DNA from: Sporohalobacter salinus | Lineage (GTDB): Bacteria; Bacillota; Halanaerobiia; Halobacteroidales; Acetohalobiaceae | Direction: 5' to 3' | Length of the DNA stretch: 64,000 nt | NCBI RefSeq assembly: GCF_016908635.1 | Contig: NZ_JAFBEG010000009.1 | Span: 32,144 to 96,143 of the forward strand | In this document: positions 47,914 through 57,565 of the stretch, piece by piece | Layout of the letters: each line of letters starts with the position of its first letter | Position numbering within the stretch: position 1 is the stretch's first letter | Made by a program: the position numbers and the translations under genes | Notes under the pieces: model-generated | The model's database searches: none | What the model was told of the DNA's origin: nothing | What the model saw: only the letters and a program-made list of their open reading frames with translations

Positions 47914-49275
47914 TTAATTATTTAATGCTTGTAAAGGTGCAGGAATTCTACCGCCCCGTTGAATAAATTGTTTTGATTTGAATTGGTTAACATTCATAAT
48001 AGGAGCCTTACCTAATAATCCTCCAAATTCTACTTGGTCACCAACTTTTTTGTCGGGGACAGGAATTATTCGAACGGCTGTTGTCTTATTATTAATCATT
48101 CCAATAGCCATTTCATCGGAAATTATAGCGGAAATAGTTTCTTTGGTAGTAGAACCAGGAATGGCAATCATATCTAGTCCTACAGAACAGACTGAAGTCA
48201 TAGCTTCTAATTTATTGAAGGTTAATGATCCAGTCTCAACAGCTTCAATCATTCCTTGATCTTCACTAACTGGAATGAAAGCACCGCTAAGCCCTCCTAC
48301 ATGAGATGAAGCCATGGCTCCACCTTTCTTAACAGCGTCATTTAATAAAGCTAAAGCTGCAGTAGTACCGTGAGTACCACACCTTTCTAGGCCCATACTT
48401 TCTAAAATATTGGCAATACTGTCTCCAATAGCAGGAGTAGGAGCTAAAGATAAGTCGACAATACCAAAAGGAATATCTAATGCTTCCGAAACGCTATTAC
48501 CAACTAATTCTCCCATGCGTGTAATTTTGAAAGCTGTTTGCTTGATAGTAGTAGCTAAGTCATCAAAGCTGGCTTTAGGAATTTCATCTACTACATTTTT
48601 GACGACACCAGGACCGCTAACACCTACATTAATAACTGCTTCTGGTTCTCCTGTTCCATGAAAGGAACCGGCCATAAAGGGATTATCTTCAGGTACATTA
48701 GCAAAGACTACTAATTTTGCACAGCCGATGGCATCATTTTCTTTAGTTAATTCAGCTGTTTCGGTAATGACTTCTCCCATTTTTGCAACAGCGTTCATAT
48801 TAATTCCTGCATTGGTAGTGGCTACATTAATAGAAGAACAGACTTGATCTGTATTTTTCAGAGCTTGTGGAATGGAGTTTATAAGTCGGTTTTCGCTAGT
48901 GGTACAGCCTTTATGTATCAAAGCGGAGAATCCACCAATAAAATCGACTCCTACTTCTTTGGCTGCCTTGTCCAGAGTTTCAGCAATACTGCTATAGTCT
49001 TTTGTCTGGCAAGATGCTGCTACAATAGAGATAGGGGTAACTGAGATGCGTTTGTTAACAATAGGAATACCGTATTTACGTTCTATTTCTTCCACGGTTG
49101 TCACTAAATTTTCAGCATAATCTGTGATCTTATCATAGATGTTTTGATTAAGCACTTCGATATCTTGGTGGGCACAGTCTCTTAGATTAATTCCCATAGT
49201 TACGGTTCTAATATCGAAGTTATCCATTTCTACCATCCTAATGGTTTCAATAATTTCGTCTGGATTGATCAGCAT
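47914..49275 (-). CDS. PFL (DUF711/UPF0210) family protein
   Basis: 453 aa. Conserved phrases [50 protein letters not shown] and [21 protein letters not shown] (approximate) identify the DUF711 family, distantly related to pyruvate formate-lyase but without a known reaction. It pairs with an upstream ACT-domain gene, the standard UPF0237-UPF0210 operon of Bacillota. Start preceded by GGAGGG on the minus strand. Confidence 0.93.
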   Translation of the reverse strand: MLINPDEIIETIRMVEMDNFDIRTVTMGINLRDCAHQDIEVLNQNIYDKITDYAENLVTTVEEIERKYGIPIVNKRISVTPISIVAASCQTKDYSSIAETLDKAAKEVGVDFIGGFSALIHKGCTTSENRLINSIPQALKNTDQVCSSINVATTNAGINMNAVAKMGEVITETAELTKENDAIGCAKLVVFANVPEDNPFMAGSFHGTGEPEAVINVGVSGPGVVKNVVDEIPKASFDDLATTIKQTAFKITRMGELVGNSVSEALDIPFGIVDLSLAPTPAIGDSIANILESMGLERCGTHGTTAALALLNDAVKKGGAMASSHVGGLSGAFIPVSEDQGMIEAVETGSLTFNKLEAMTSVCSVGLDMIAIPGSTTKETISAIISDEMAIGMINNKTTAVRIIPVPDKKVGDQVEFGGLLGKAPIMNVNQFKSKQFIQRGGRIPAPLQALNN

Positions 49276-49304
49276 TTATCTTTCCCTCCTTACTGCTATA
49301 TTAT

Positions 49305-49592
49305 TTATATTCGATGCATATAACGGAATACATCCTCATGTTGAGCCTTTACTTTTACGTTCAATTCCTTACCAGCTTGTTTTAGTTCTTGTTGTAATTG
49401 TTCAAAATTAATTTCTACATTATTAATATCAACTAACATAATCATTGAAAATAAGTCTTGTAATAAAGTTTGGCTAATATCTATAATATTGGCTTCGTGT
49501 TCAGCTAAAACCCCAGTGATTTTAGCTACTAATCCTACTTTGTCCTCTCCTAAAACAGTAATTACAATATGATTTTTTTCTTCTTGCTGCAT
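49305..49592 (-). CDS. ACT-domain protein (UPF0237)
   Basis: 95 aa made almost wholly of a GcvR-like ACT domain: HIVITVLGEDKVGLVAKITG, then EHEANIIDISQTLLQDLFSM. ACT domains bind amino acids or other small ligands. It lies 29 nt upstream of the DUF711 gene in the same transcript; this pair is conserved but its role is unknown. Confidence 0.93.
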   Translation of the reverse strand: MQQEEKNHIVITVLGEDKVGLVAKITGVLAEHEANIIDISQTLLQDLFSMIMLVDINNVEINFEQLQQELKQAGKELNVKVKAQHEDVFRYMHRI

Positions 49593-49855
49593 ATTAGCAC
49601 CTCCATTTTTTAAGTTTTGATAGTATGATTTAAGCTTAATTCGATAACAATAATATATGATTTGAAAATTAATGTCAATATAAACTTTTAAAGATAATAA
49701 TGATAAAAAAATGGGAAAATTAAAAGATCATGATTGGATGAGAATAATATAGAAAAATAAATTTAATTTATTTAAATCAAGCTTAAATCTCTATAACAAC
49801 CTTATATTAAATTTGATTTTAAATTAAGTTTTGTATATTATTAATAGTGGAATTG
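49593..49855. other. AT-rich divergent intergenic region
   Basis: Between the minus-strand ACT gene and the groESL operator there are about 260 AT-rich bases holding the two divergent promoters. For groESL, TTGATT (49813-49818) with TATATT (49834-49839) is possible but has a 15-nt spacer. No open frame or RNA was recognised. Confidence 0.5.
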
Positions 49856-49882
49856 TTAGCACTCACTCTTGCTGAGTGATAA
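49856..49882 (+). promoter_or_regulatory. CIRCE operator (HrcA binding site)
   Basis: TTAGCACTC (49856-49864), nine bases, then GAGTGATAA (49874-49882). This is the TTAGCACTC-N9-GAGTGCTAA CIRCE element with a single mismatch. HrcA binding here represses groESL until heat shock. Confidence 0.95.
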
Positions 49883-49919
49883 TAACAAAATTTAAAATCT
49901 CATGAAGGAGGTTTTGGTA

Positions 49920-50210
49920 ATGGAAATCAAGCCTTTAGGTGATCGAGTAGTTATTCAAGATATTGAAGTAGAAGAAGAAACTACTGAAAGTGGAATTGTA
50001 CTACCTGATAGTGCTCAAGAAGAACCACAGGAAGGTGAAGTTGTTGCTGTGGGAGAAGGTAAAAAGTTAGATAGTGGTGAGCGATTATCTATGGATGTTA
50101 GCAAAGGAGATAAAGTAATTTACGGAAAGTATGCTGGAACTGAAATAGAATATGATGGTGAAGAGTACTTGGTAGTTAGCGAAAAAGATATTTTAGCTAT
50201 AGTTGAATAA
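49920..50210 (+). CDS. groES: co-chaperonin GroES
   Basis: 96 aa. Contains [20 protein letters not shown], the mobile loop [18 protein letters not shown] and [23 protein letters not shown] at 49920 is 8 nt after AAGGAGG; an in-frame ATG at 49902 lies before that site. Caps the GroEL cavity. Confidence 0.97.
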   Translation: MEIKPLGDRVVIQDIEVEEETTESGIVLPDSAQEEPQEGEVVAVGEGKKLDSGERLSMDVSKGDKVIYGKYAGTEIEYDGEEYLVVSEKDILAIVE

Positions 50211-50252
50211 ACTTAACGATGGTTGTTAAAATAATTAATATTTTACGACTAA

Positions 50253-51932
<1,680 letters not shown>

Positions 51933-51954
51933 TTTAGCTTCATAGTTAGACTTT

Positions 51955-51989
51955 AATCCCTCTGGAGAATTTCTCCAGAGGGATTTTTA
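51955..51989 (+). terminator. intrinsic terminator of groESL
   Basis: AATCCCTCTGGAGAA pairs with TTCTCCAGAGGGATT, followed by a T tract. Confidence 0.93.
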
Positions 51990-52030
51990 TTTAAGTAAAT
52001 TTTGGTAAATTAGAAGGAGATTCGACAGTC

Positions 52031-52260
52031 TTATCTAAATAAATAAGTGAAGGATAAGTCATTACGACGGTAAATTATTGACGTATAAATATACGGACTT
52101 TGATAATTTCTATAATAACAAGTTTAGTCCAGTGTTAAAATTCGCGGCAAACTGTTGAAAATAAGCCGAAATGTATAGATATGCAGTCTGAAATCGGCAA
52201 CTTATTGTATAAGGAAATGCCGCTAAACACTGATATGACAGGAAAGCATGTCAAAAACGG
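52031..52260 (+). promoter_or_regulatory. CRISPR array 1 leader with nested inverted repeats
   Basis: About 230 nt that match the leader of array 2 (62723-62953) nearly base for base. A promoter is likely at TTGACG (52078-52083) with GATAAT (52102-52107), both mostly kept in the other leader. Inside lie nested arms: CAGTGTT/AACACTG (52130-52136, 52226-52232), GCGGCA/TGCCGC (52144-52149, 52218-52223), and AATAAGCCGA with TCGGC..TTATT (52160-52169, 52194-52206). Confidence 0.85.
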
Positions 52261-52812
52261 GTTATAAACTACATTCCATTACAACAAGGATTGAAACATA
52301 GAAACTAGAGTTTTATTGGGCTTTTGTCTAATTTTGTTATAAACTACATTCCATTACAACAAGGATTGAAACATCATTTCATATCTCCTCCTCGACTTGT
52401 TCTAACAATGTTATAAACTACATTCCATTACAACAAGGATTGAAACGTAAACGGAAGTAGGAAGTTTCAATTAGCATATGAGTTATAAACTACATTCCAT
52501 TACAACAAGGATTGAAACTTTTCCATCAAATCTTTTAGGTCGTCTTGAGCCTGTTATAAACTACATTCCATTACAACAAGGATTGAAACCTCGGTGTTGT
52601 CGCACCGAGTTATTTATTTTTTTATGGTTATAAACTACATTCCATTACAACAAGGATTGAAACAATCATCAAAACTGTGTGTTTTGCCTATTTTGATAGG
52701 TTATAAACTACATTCCATTACAACAAGGATTGAAACGAGTACAGTTATCCACAACAGGCAATTAAGAAAATAATGGTTATAGACTACATTCCACCAAAAC
52801 AAGGATTTAAGT
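52261..52812 (+). CRISPR. CRISPR array 1: 8 repeats (7 identical plus 1 degenerate), 7 spacers
   Basis: 37-nt repeats start at 52261, 52336, 52410, 52482, 52553, 52627 and 52700; the last, degenerate copy is 52776-52812. Spacers are 34-39 nt. The repeat begins GTTATAAACTACATTCC and ends CAAGGATTGAAAC, giving the ATTGAAAC 8-nt handle of type I-B crRNAs. Position 7 is A, positions 19-20 are TT and 22 is C, against G, CC and A in array 2. The leader lies on the left, so transcription is rightward. Confidence 0.98.
52776..52812 (+). repeat. terminal repeat of array 1, of array 2 type
   Basis: Reads GTTATAGACTACATTCCACC then AAAACAAGGATTTAAGT. All four positions that distinguish the arrays match array 2; only the 3' end is decayed. 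Confidence 0.9.
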
Positions 52813-52857
52813 TACTGAATACTGTGTTATCGTTTATTCAAAAAGGAGTTTATATCT

Positions 52858-53808
52858 ATGAAAAAAAGTAGGGCAGCTAAAATATTGGATATGTTAATGT
52901 TATTGCGATCTCACGGAAAATTAAAATCAGCTGAGATTGCTGATAAAATTGATGTTTCTCAAAGGATGATTAGAGAATATAAAAAAGATTTACAGGAGAT
53001 TGGGGTTTATGTTAATTCTGAACTTGGGAGATGTGGAGGATATTATATAGAATTTGATAATACTATGTTAGATTTAGGACTTGATGAACAAGAATTTTCT
53101 GTGCTCAAGGTAGCTAAGAAGTATTTAAAACAAGAAGAGTTTGTTTTTATGCGAGAATATGAACTGATATTAGATAAGATAAATGCCTATTTACAAACTA
53201 AAGATGAAAATAAAGATCTGGGAGATTTAGTATTAGCTGCTAGTCCTAATATTGACCAGCAGGAAGAAAAGTTAAAGTATATGCAAATTAATGAAGCTCT
53301 TATGAATCATAAGAAAGTGCAAATTAATTATTTTTCATTGACTTCTGGGTTAAATGAAAGAGTAATTAGACCTTACGGGATGTACATATATCAAGGTTTT
53401 TGGTATATGATGGGTTATTGTGAATTAAGGAAGGCTATAAGACAGTTTAAGTTATCTAGAATTAAAGAGTTTGAGATTTTGGATGAAAATTTTGATAGAC
53501 CAGATAATTTTTCTTTAAGTGATTATTTAGAAGATTGTATTGGTATTATTTATGATCAGGATAAGTTTGAAGTAGAGTTAAAAATAGATTTTCCTATGTC
53601 TATTAAAGTTAGTGAACGAGTTTGGGTTGACAATCAACAGATTACATTTTATGAGGACAATTCTATTTTATTTAAAGCGGAAATGACAGGATTAGATGAT
53701 ATTGTTAATTGGGTATTAAGTATGGGCGGTGCTGTAGAAGTATTAGAACCAGAAGTATTAAAAGAAAGAGTTAATAGAGAGGCTAGAAAAATTTTAGAAA
53801 AAAATTAA
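52858..53808 (+). CDS. WYL-domain transcriptional regulator
   Basis: 316 aa. The N-terminal winged helix (residues about 8-60, LMLLRSHGKLKSAEIADKID and VSQRMIREYKKDLQEIGVYV) binds DNA. The WYL domain is near 140-215 (KKVQINYFSLTSGLNERVIR, then PYGMYIYQGFWYMMGYCE), and a WCX-like C-terminal extension follows. WYL regulators often control CRISPR-cas and other defence loci. It sits between array 1 and cas8b, in the same direction, making the cas promoter at 53.85 kb the obvious target. Confidence 0.88.
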   Translation: MKKSRAAKILDMLMLLRSHGKLKSAEIADKIDVSQRMIREYKKDLQEIGVYVNSELGRCGGYYIEFDNTMLDLGLDEQEFSVLKVAKKYLKQEEFVFMREYELILDKINAYLQTKDENKDLGDLVLAASPNIDQQEEKLKYMQINEALMNHKKVQINYFSLTSGLNERVIRPYGMYIYQGFWYMMGYCELRKAIRQFKLSRIKEFEILDENFDRPDNFSLSDYLEDCIGIIYDQDKFEVELKIDFPMSIKVSERVWVDNQQITFYEDNSILFKAEMTGLDDIVNWVLSMGGAVEVLEPEVLKERVNREARKILEKN

Positions 53809-53847
53809 GATTATTTTGGATTGTGACACTTTATCTTCCGGGTAGTA

Positions 53848-53897
53848 TGTTATAATATAATTAATAATAATAGAGGATTAGAAGCTATTATTTTTTT
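53848..53897 (+). promoter_or_regulatory. cas operon promoter followed by an attenuator-like hairpin
   Basis: Extended -10 TG-T-TATAAT at 53848-53856, with no good -35, as expected for an activator-dependent promoter. Just after the expected start, AATAATAG (53866-53873) pairs with CTATTATT (53885-53892), followed by T-rich sequence. The hairpin could end WYL transcripts or attenuate the cas mRNA. The cas8b start is about 120 nt further on. Confidence 0.55.
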
Positions 53898-53979
53898 ATT
53901 TTATAAGGTTAATATTTACTTAATAAGAGCTTAACAACAAAAAAGGCAAGGTTATAATTAAAAAGGAGGTGTTAATAAG

Positions 53980-55818
53980 TTGATTCATGCGTTGAAAGTA
54001 ATAGGGGATTATGTTCGAAAAAATTCAGATGAGAGCTTATTATCTCAAGTAGTAGAAAATCCTAATTCTAATGGTAAATATAATACAGTATTAGTTATTG
54101 TATTTAAAAAAGAAGAGGAGGAAGTTGTATTTGATGAAGTTCTAGTTGAAGAGTTTTCAGATCAGAAACTAGACAAGTATGCTTATAAATATGGTAATCC
54201 CAGAGGGGGAGATTTGACTCCTACTTCTAAGGTAACTGACTTAGAGAAGACTTTTAGGAGAATAAAAAGACCTCTAGATAAGTTATGTAAGAAATTAGAT
54301 GGAGACACAGAAGCTGAAAAGATGATACTATCTATTGATGAGATTATTAATGATGAAGAAATTAGTGAAGAGATTTATGGAAAGCTAGAAGCAATAGAGT
54401 ATGATGATAATGCTGTATTAACTATTGGGATTAGAAATGAAGAAAATGAGTTGAAATATGTTGGTGGTTTTGAGGAGTTTACTCAATCATTAATGGAGAA
54501 ATATGAAAAGAAATTTTATTATAGGAGTTCTTATCGTAAAGCTGAGAAAGAATCTGTGGGTAAAGAAAATCTTTGTTATATTTGTTCTAAAGAAGTAGAT
54601 AAGACTTATGGTTATGCAAGTACTTTTGCTTTTTATACTTTAGATAAAAAAGGTTTTACTCCGGGAGGGTTTAAAAGAGGACAAGCTTGGAAGAACTATC
54701 CTGTTTGTCCGGAGTGTGCTAAGATATTGGATTTAGGTAAGGATTATTTAGAAGAAAATTTATCAGCTAGATTTTGTGGACTTAACTATTTTATTGTGCC
54801 CAAAACTATCTTTGGTACTGAGGGAATAGAGAAGAAAGCTTTTTTTACAATATTAGACCAATTAAAAGAGTATAGAAAAGTGTCTTTAAAAGAAGATACT
54901 AAAAAAGGTTTAGTTAGTTCTCAAAATAATCTTTTTGAAGCTATGAGCGAGTTTGATAATTATGTTAATTTCAATTTAATGTTTTATGAAGAACAGAATA
55001 GTGCTTTTAGGATTTTGCTTTATATACAAGATGTTTTGCCGTCTTACATTAAAAATATATTTGAGGCTAAAAAAGAGGTTGATGAGGAAGAAATTTTTAG
55101 AGATTTAAATGGTAAAGATGGAGTATTTGATTTAGATTTCAAGTTCAATTTAATCTCTAATTTCTTTTATGTAGATCAAATAAATAAACCTGATTTTACT
55201 AAGCAGTTTTTAGAGATTACAAACAGTATTTTTAAAGGGCAAAAGATTTCTTATGAATTGTTGATTGATAGATTTATAGCTCATTTACAGGAGAAGTTTA
55301 GAAATAATGAGTCGACTTGGTTAGATAATTTAAAAGCAGTGATGATTCTTAAGTTTTTAAAGAAATTGAATTTATTATCTGAAACAGGAAAGGAGGAAAT
55401 AGAAGTGGCAGGTGCTGAAAGGGCTTATCGGGAGAGAATAGAAGATTTTTTAGATCAACATTCTGATGTTTTAGATTCTAATGTTAAGCGAATGGTTTTT
55501 TTAGAAGGAGTATTGGCTCAAAAATTACTTAATATTCAGAAACAAGAGCGAGATGGGGCTACGCCATTTAGAGCAAGATTAAATGGATTAAAATTGAATG
55601 AAAAGATAGTTAAGAGAATTTATTCAGAGATTATTAATAAGTTAGAAGAGTATGATAAGAATTATTATAAACAATTAGAAGAGATGATAGCTGATTATAT
55701 TTTAGAAAGTAGTTTTGAAGAAGTTTCGAATAATGAACTTTCTTTTTATTTTGTAACGGGGATGAATCAGGCTAATAAGTTTCAATTTAAAAATAATAGT
55801 GAGGGGGATGATGAATAA
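53980..55818 (+). CDS. cas8b: type I-B Cascade large subunit Cas8b (Csh1/TM1802 type)
   Basis: 612 aa. Large subunit of the I-B interference complex, which reads the PAM. A zinc finger is visible: C199-x2-C202 (ENLCYICSKEV) and C243-x2-C246 (YPVCPECAK), characteristic of Csh1. TTG start after AAAGGAGGTG. Its stop overlaps cas7 by 1 nt. It opens the cas operon, with cas6 placed later instead of first. Confidence 0.92.
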   Translation: MIHALKVIGDYVRKNSDESLLSQVVENPNSNGKYNTVLVIVFKKEEEEVVFDEVLVEEFSDQKLDKYAYKYGNPRGGDLTPTSKVTDLEKTFRRIKRPLDKLCKKLDGDTEAEKMILSIDEIINDEEISEEIYGKLEAIEYDDNAVLTIGIRNEENELKYVGGFEEFTQSLMEKYEKKFYYRSSYRKAEKESVGKENLCYICSKEVDKTYGYASTFAFYTLDKKGFTPGGFKRGQAWKNYPVCPECAKILDLGKDYLEENLSARFCGLNYFIVPKTIFGTEGIEKKAFFTILDQLKEYRKVSLKEDTKKGLVSSQNNLFEAMSEFDNYVNFNLMFYEEQNSAFRILLYIQDVLPSYIKNIFEAKKEVDEEEIFRDLNGKDGVFDLDFKFNLISNFFYVDQINKPDFTKQFLEITNSIFKGQKISYELLIDRFIAHLQEKFRNNESTWLDNLKAVMILKFLKKLNLLSETGKEEIEVAGAERAYRERIEDFLDQHSDVLDSNVKRMVFLEGVLAQKLLNIQKQERDGATPFRARLNGLKLNEKIVKRIYSEIINKLEEYDKNYYKQLEEMIADYILESSFEEVSNNELSFYFVTGMNQANKFQFKNNSEGDDE

Positions 55819-56732
55819 TGAGTACAGTTGATAAGAGAAGTGAATTAGTATTTCTATATGATATTAAAGATGCTAATCCTAATGGAGATCCGTTAGATGC
55901 TGATAAGCCACGAATTGATGAAGAAACAGGAATTAACTTGGTTACTGATGTACGATTAAAAAGGACAATTAGAGATTACCTTTTTGATTATAAGGATTAT
56001 AACGGTAAAGATGGCAAAGATATTTTTGTTCGAGAAATAAAGAATGATGATGGAAGTATTCAAGATGGAAAGATGAGAGCTAAAGATTTTAAGGAAGATC
56101 CAGAGAAAGTATTAGAAAGTTGCATTGATGTGAGATTATTTGGTGGAGTAATTCCATTATCTGGTGATTCAATTACATATACAGGGCCTGTTCAATTTCA
56201 GATGGGACGTTCTTTACATAAAGTAGAATTAGAATATATTAAGGGGACAGGTGCGTTTGCTTCTGGTTCTGGTAAGAGTAAGAAAACATTTAGAGAAGAG
56301 TATGTAGTTCCTTATTCTCTAATTGGATTTTATGGAATTGTAAATGAAAATGCTGCCCAAGAGACTGAGTTGACTGAAGAAGATGTTGATTTGTTAATCG
56401 AAGGAATGTGGAAAGGAACGAAAAATTTAATTACTCGCAGTAAAATAGGGCAGACACCGCGATTGTTATTGAGAGTTAATTATAGCGAAGAAAATTTCTT
56501 TATTGGTGAGTTGAAGAATTATATTAAGCTTGTTAGTGAAAAAAGAGAAGAGGAAATTAGAGATGTAGATGATTATAAGCTTGATATAACAGCTTTAATT
56601 AATATTTTAAAATCTAATGATGATAAAGTAGAAAGTGTTGATTATTTAGTTAATCCACGAGTTGATTTTGTTAATGATGGAGATGAAGTAAGTCTTAAAG
56701 ATTTAGATAAATTTACAGAAATTGAATTATAA
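55818..56732 (+). CDS. cas7: type I-B Cascade backbone subunit Cas7 (Csh2)
   Basis: 304 aa RAMP protein that coats the crRNA spacer in several copies. The N-terminal LVFLYDIKDANPNGDPLDAD and VTDVRLKRTIRDYL are the Csh2/Cas7b signature; DVRLFGGVIPLSGDSITYTG and GPVQFQMGRSLHKVE follow. Overlaps cas8b by 1 nt. A strong hairpin follows. Confidence 0.95.
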   Translation: MSTVDKRSELVFLYDIKDANPNGDPLDADKPRIDEETGINLVTDVRLKRTIRDYLFDYKDYNGKDGKDIFVREIKNDDGSIQDGKMRAKDFKEDPEKVLESCIDVRLFGGVIPLSGDSITYTGPVQFQMGRSLHKVELEYIKGTGAFASGSGKSKKTFREEYVVPYSLIGFYGIVNENAAQETELTEEDVDLLIEGMWKGTKNLITRSKIGQTPRLLLRVNYSEENFFIGELKNYIKLVSEKREEEIRDVDDYKLDITALINILKSNDDKVESVDYLVNPRVDFVNDGDEVSLKDLDKFTEIEL

Positions 56733-56744
56733 TTTAGGATGAGG

Positions 56745-56771
56745 GAGAGATGAACTAAAGGTTCATCTCTC
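56745..56771 (+). other. intercistronic hairpin after cas7
   Basis: GAGAGATGAAC (56745-56755) pairs perfectly with GTTCATCTCTC (56761-56771), loop of 5 nt, no T tract after it. It fills the only sizeable gap inside cas8-cas7-cas5 and could protect the cas7 mRNA 3' end or mark a processing site. Confidence 0.7.
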
Positions 56772-56791
56772 TTCTATAGAAGGAGGTTATA

Positions 56792-57517
56792 ATGATGGAT
56801 AAATTATTGCTCTTTGATATTTGGGCTGATTATGCTCATTTTAAAAAATATTATACTACTACGTCTCCTTTAACTTTTGCTATTCCTCCTAAGACTACCT
56901 TATATGGGATAGTGGGAGCTATTTTAGGATTAGATAAGGAAGAGTATTTAGATTATTTTCAAGATGGTAAGTGTAATATAGGAATTGAAATTAAAAATCC
57001 AATTAAAAAGACAAGAATTAATCTGAATTTAATTAATACTAAAAGTGCTAAATTAATGTCAAGAATAGATAATAGAACTCAAATTAAGACTGAATATCTT
57101 AAGGATGTAAGATATAGAGTTTATTTTCAGCATCAGGATGATGAGATTTATAATAAATTAAAGAAATATTTATTTGAACATAAGTCGGTTTATTCTATAT
57201 CATTAGGGTTAAGTGAGAATTTAGCTAATTTTGAGTTTATAGGGGAGTATGAAGTAGCTGAGATAGATAATAATGAAGACTGGATTGATGTAGCAAGTGT
57301 GTTGAGAGTAGATAGTGATTATTTGTCTAAGGGAGATATAGATTTTAGTCAAGGTGATAGAGAATATTATTCTGATAAGGTAGCTTTAGAAATGAAGCCT
57401 GATAGAGAAGTGACAGATTATGGTCAAATTATTTTTGAAGGAAATGGAAAAAGTATCAGGGCTAAACCCAAAAAATATTATGAGTTGGAGACTGGTGATA
57501 AGTGTCTCCTATTATAA
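56792..57517 (+). CDS. cas5: type I-B Cascade subunit Cas5
   Basis: 241 aa RAMP protein that caps the 5' handle of the crRNA. N-terminal LLLFDIWADYAHFKKYYTTT, then SPLTFAIPPKTTLYGIVGAI, matches Cas5h/Cas5b. AAGGAGG ends 5 nt before the ATG at 56792; a second ATG at 56795 has the better spacing, so the start could be one codon later. Confidence 0.93.
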   Translation: MMDKLLLFDIWADYAHFKKYYTTTSPLTFAIPPKTTLYGIVGAILGLDKEEYLDYFQDGKCNIGIEIKNPIKKTRINLNLINTKSAKLMSRIDNRTQIKTEYLKDVRYRVYFQHQDDEIYNKLKKYLFEHKSVYSISLGLSENLANFEFIGEYEVAEIDNNEDWIDVASVLRVDSDYLSKGDIDFSQGDREYYSDKVALEMKPDREVTDYGQIIFEGNGKSIRAKPKKYYELETGDKCLLL

Positions 57518-57565
57518 TTAAAAATTATCCTCTTAGATTAGTTAATATAAAAAAGGAGGAGTAAG

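Noticed and set aside
47978..49044. Several plus-strand open frames (93, 83 and 66 codons) opposite the DUF711 gene
   Set aside because: They are shadows of the minus-strand gene, lack ribosome binding sites and have no recognisable protein pattern.
53810..53825. GGATTGTGACAC near the cas promoter as a CreA-like solo repeat
   Set aside because: It resembles the repeat end only over about 10 bases, with mismatches, and no upstream half is present; nothing supports a crRNA-like gene here.
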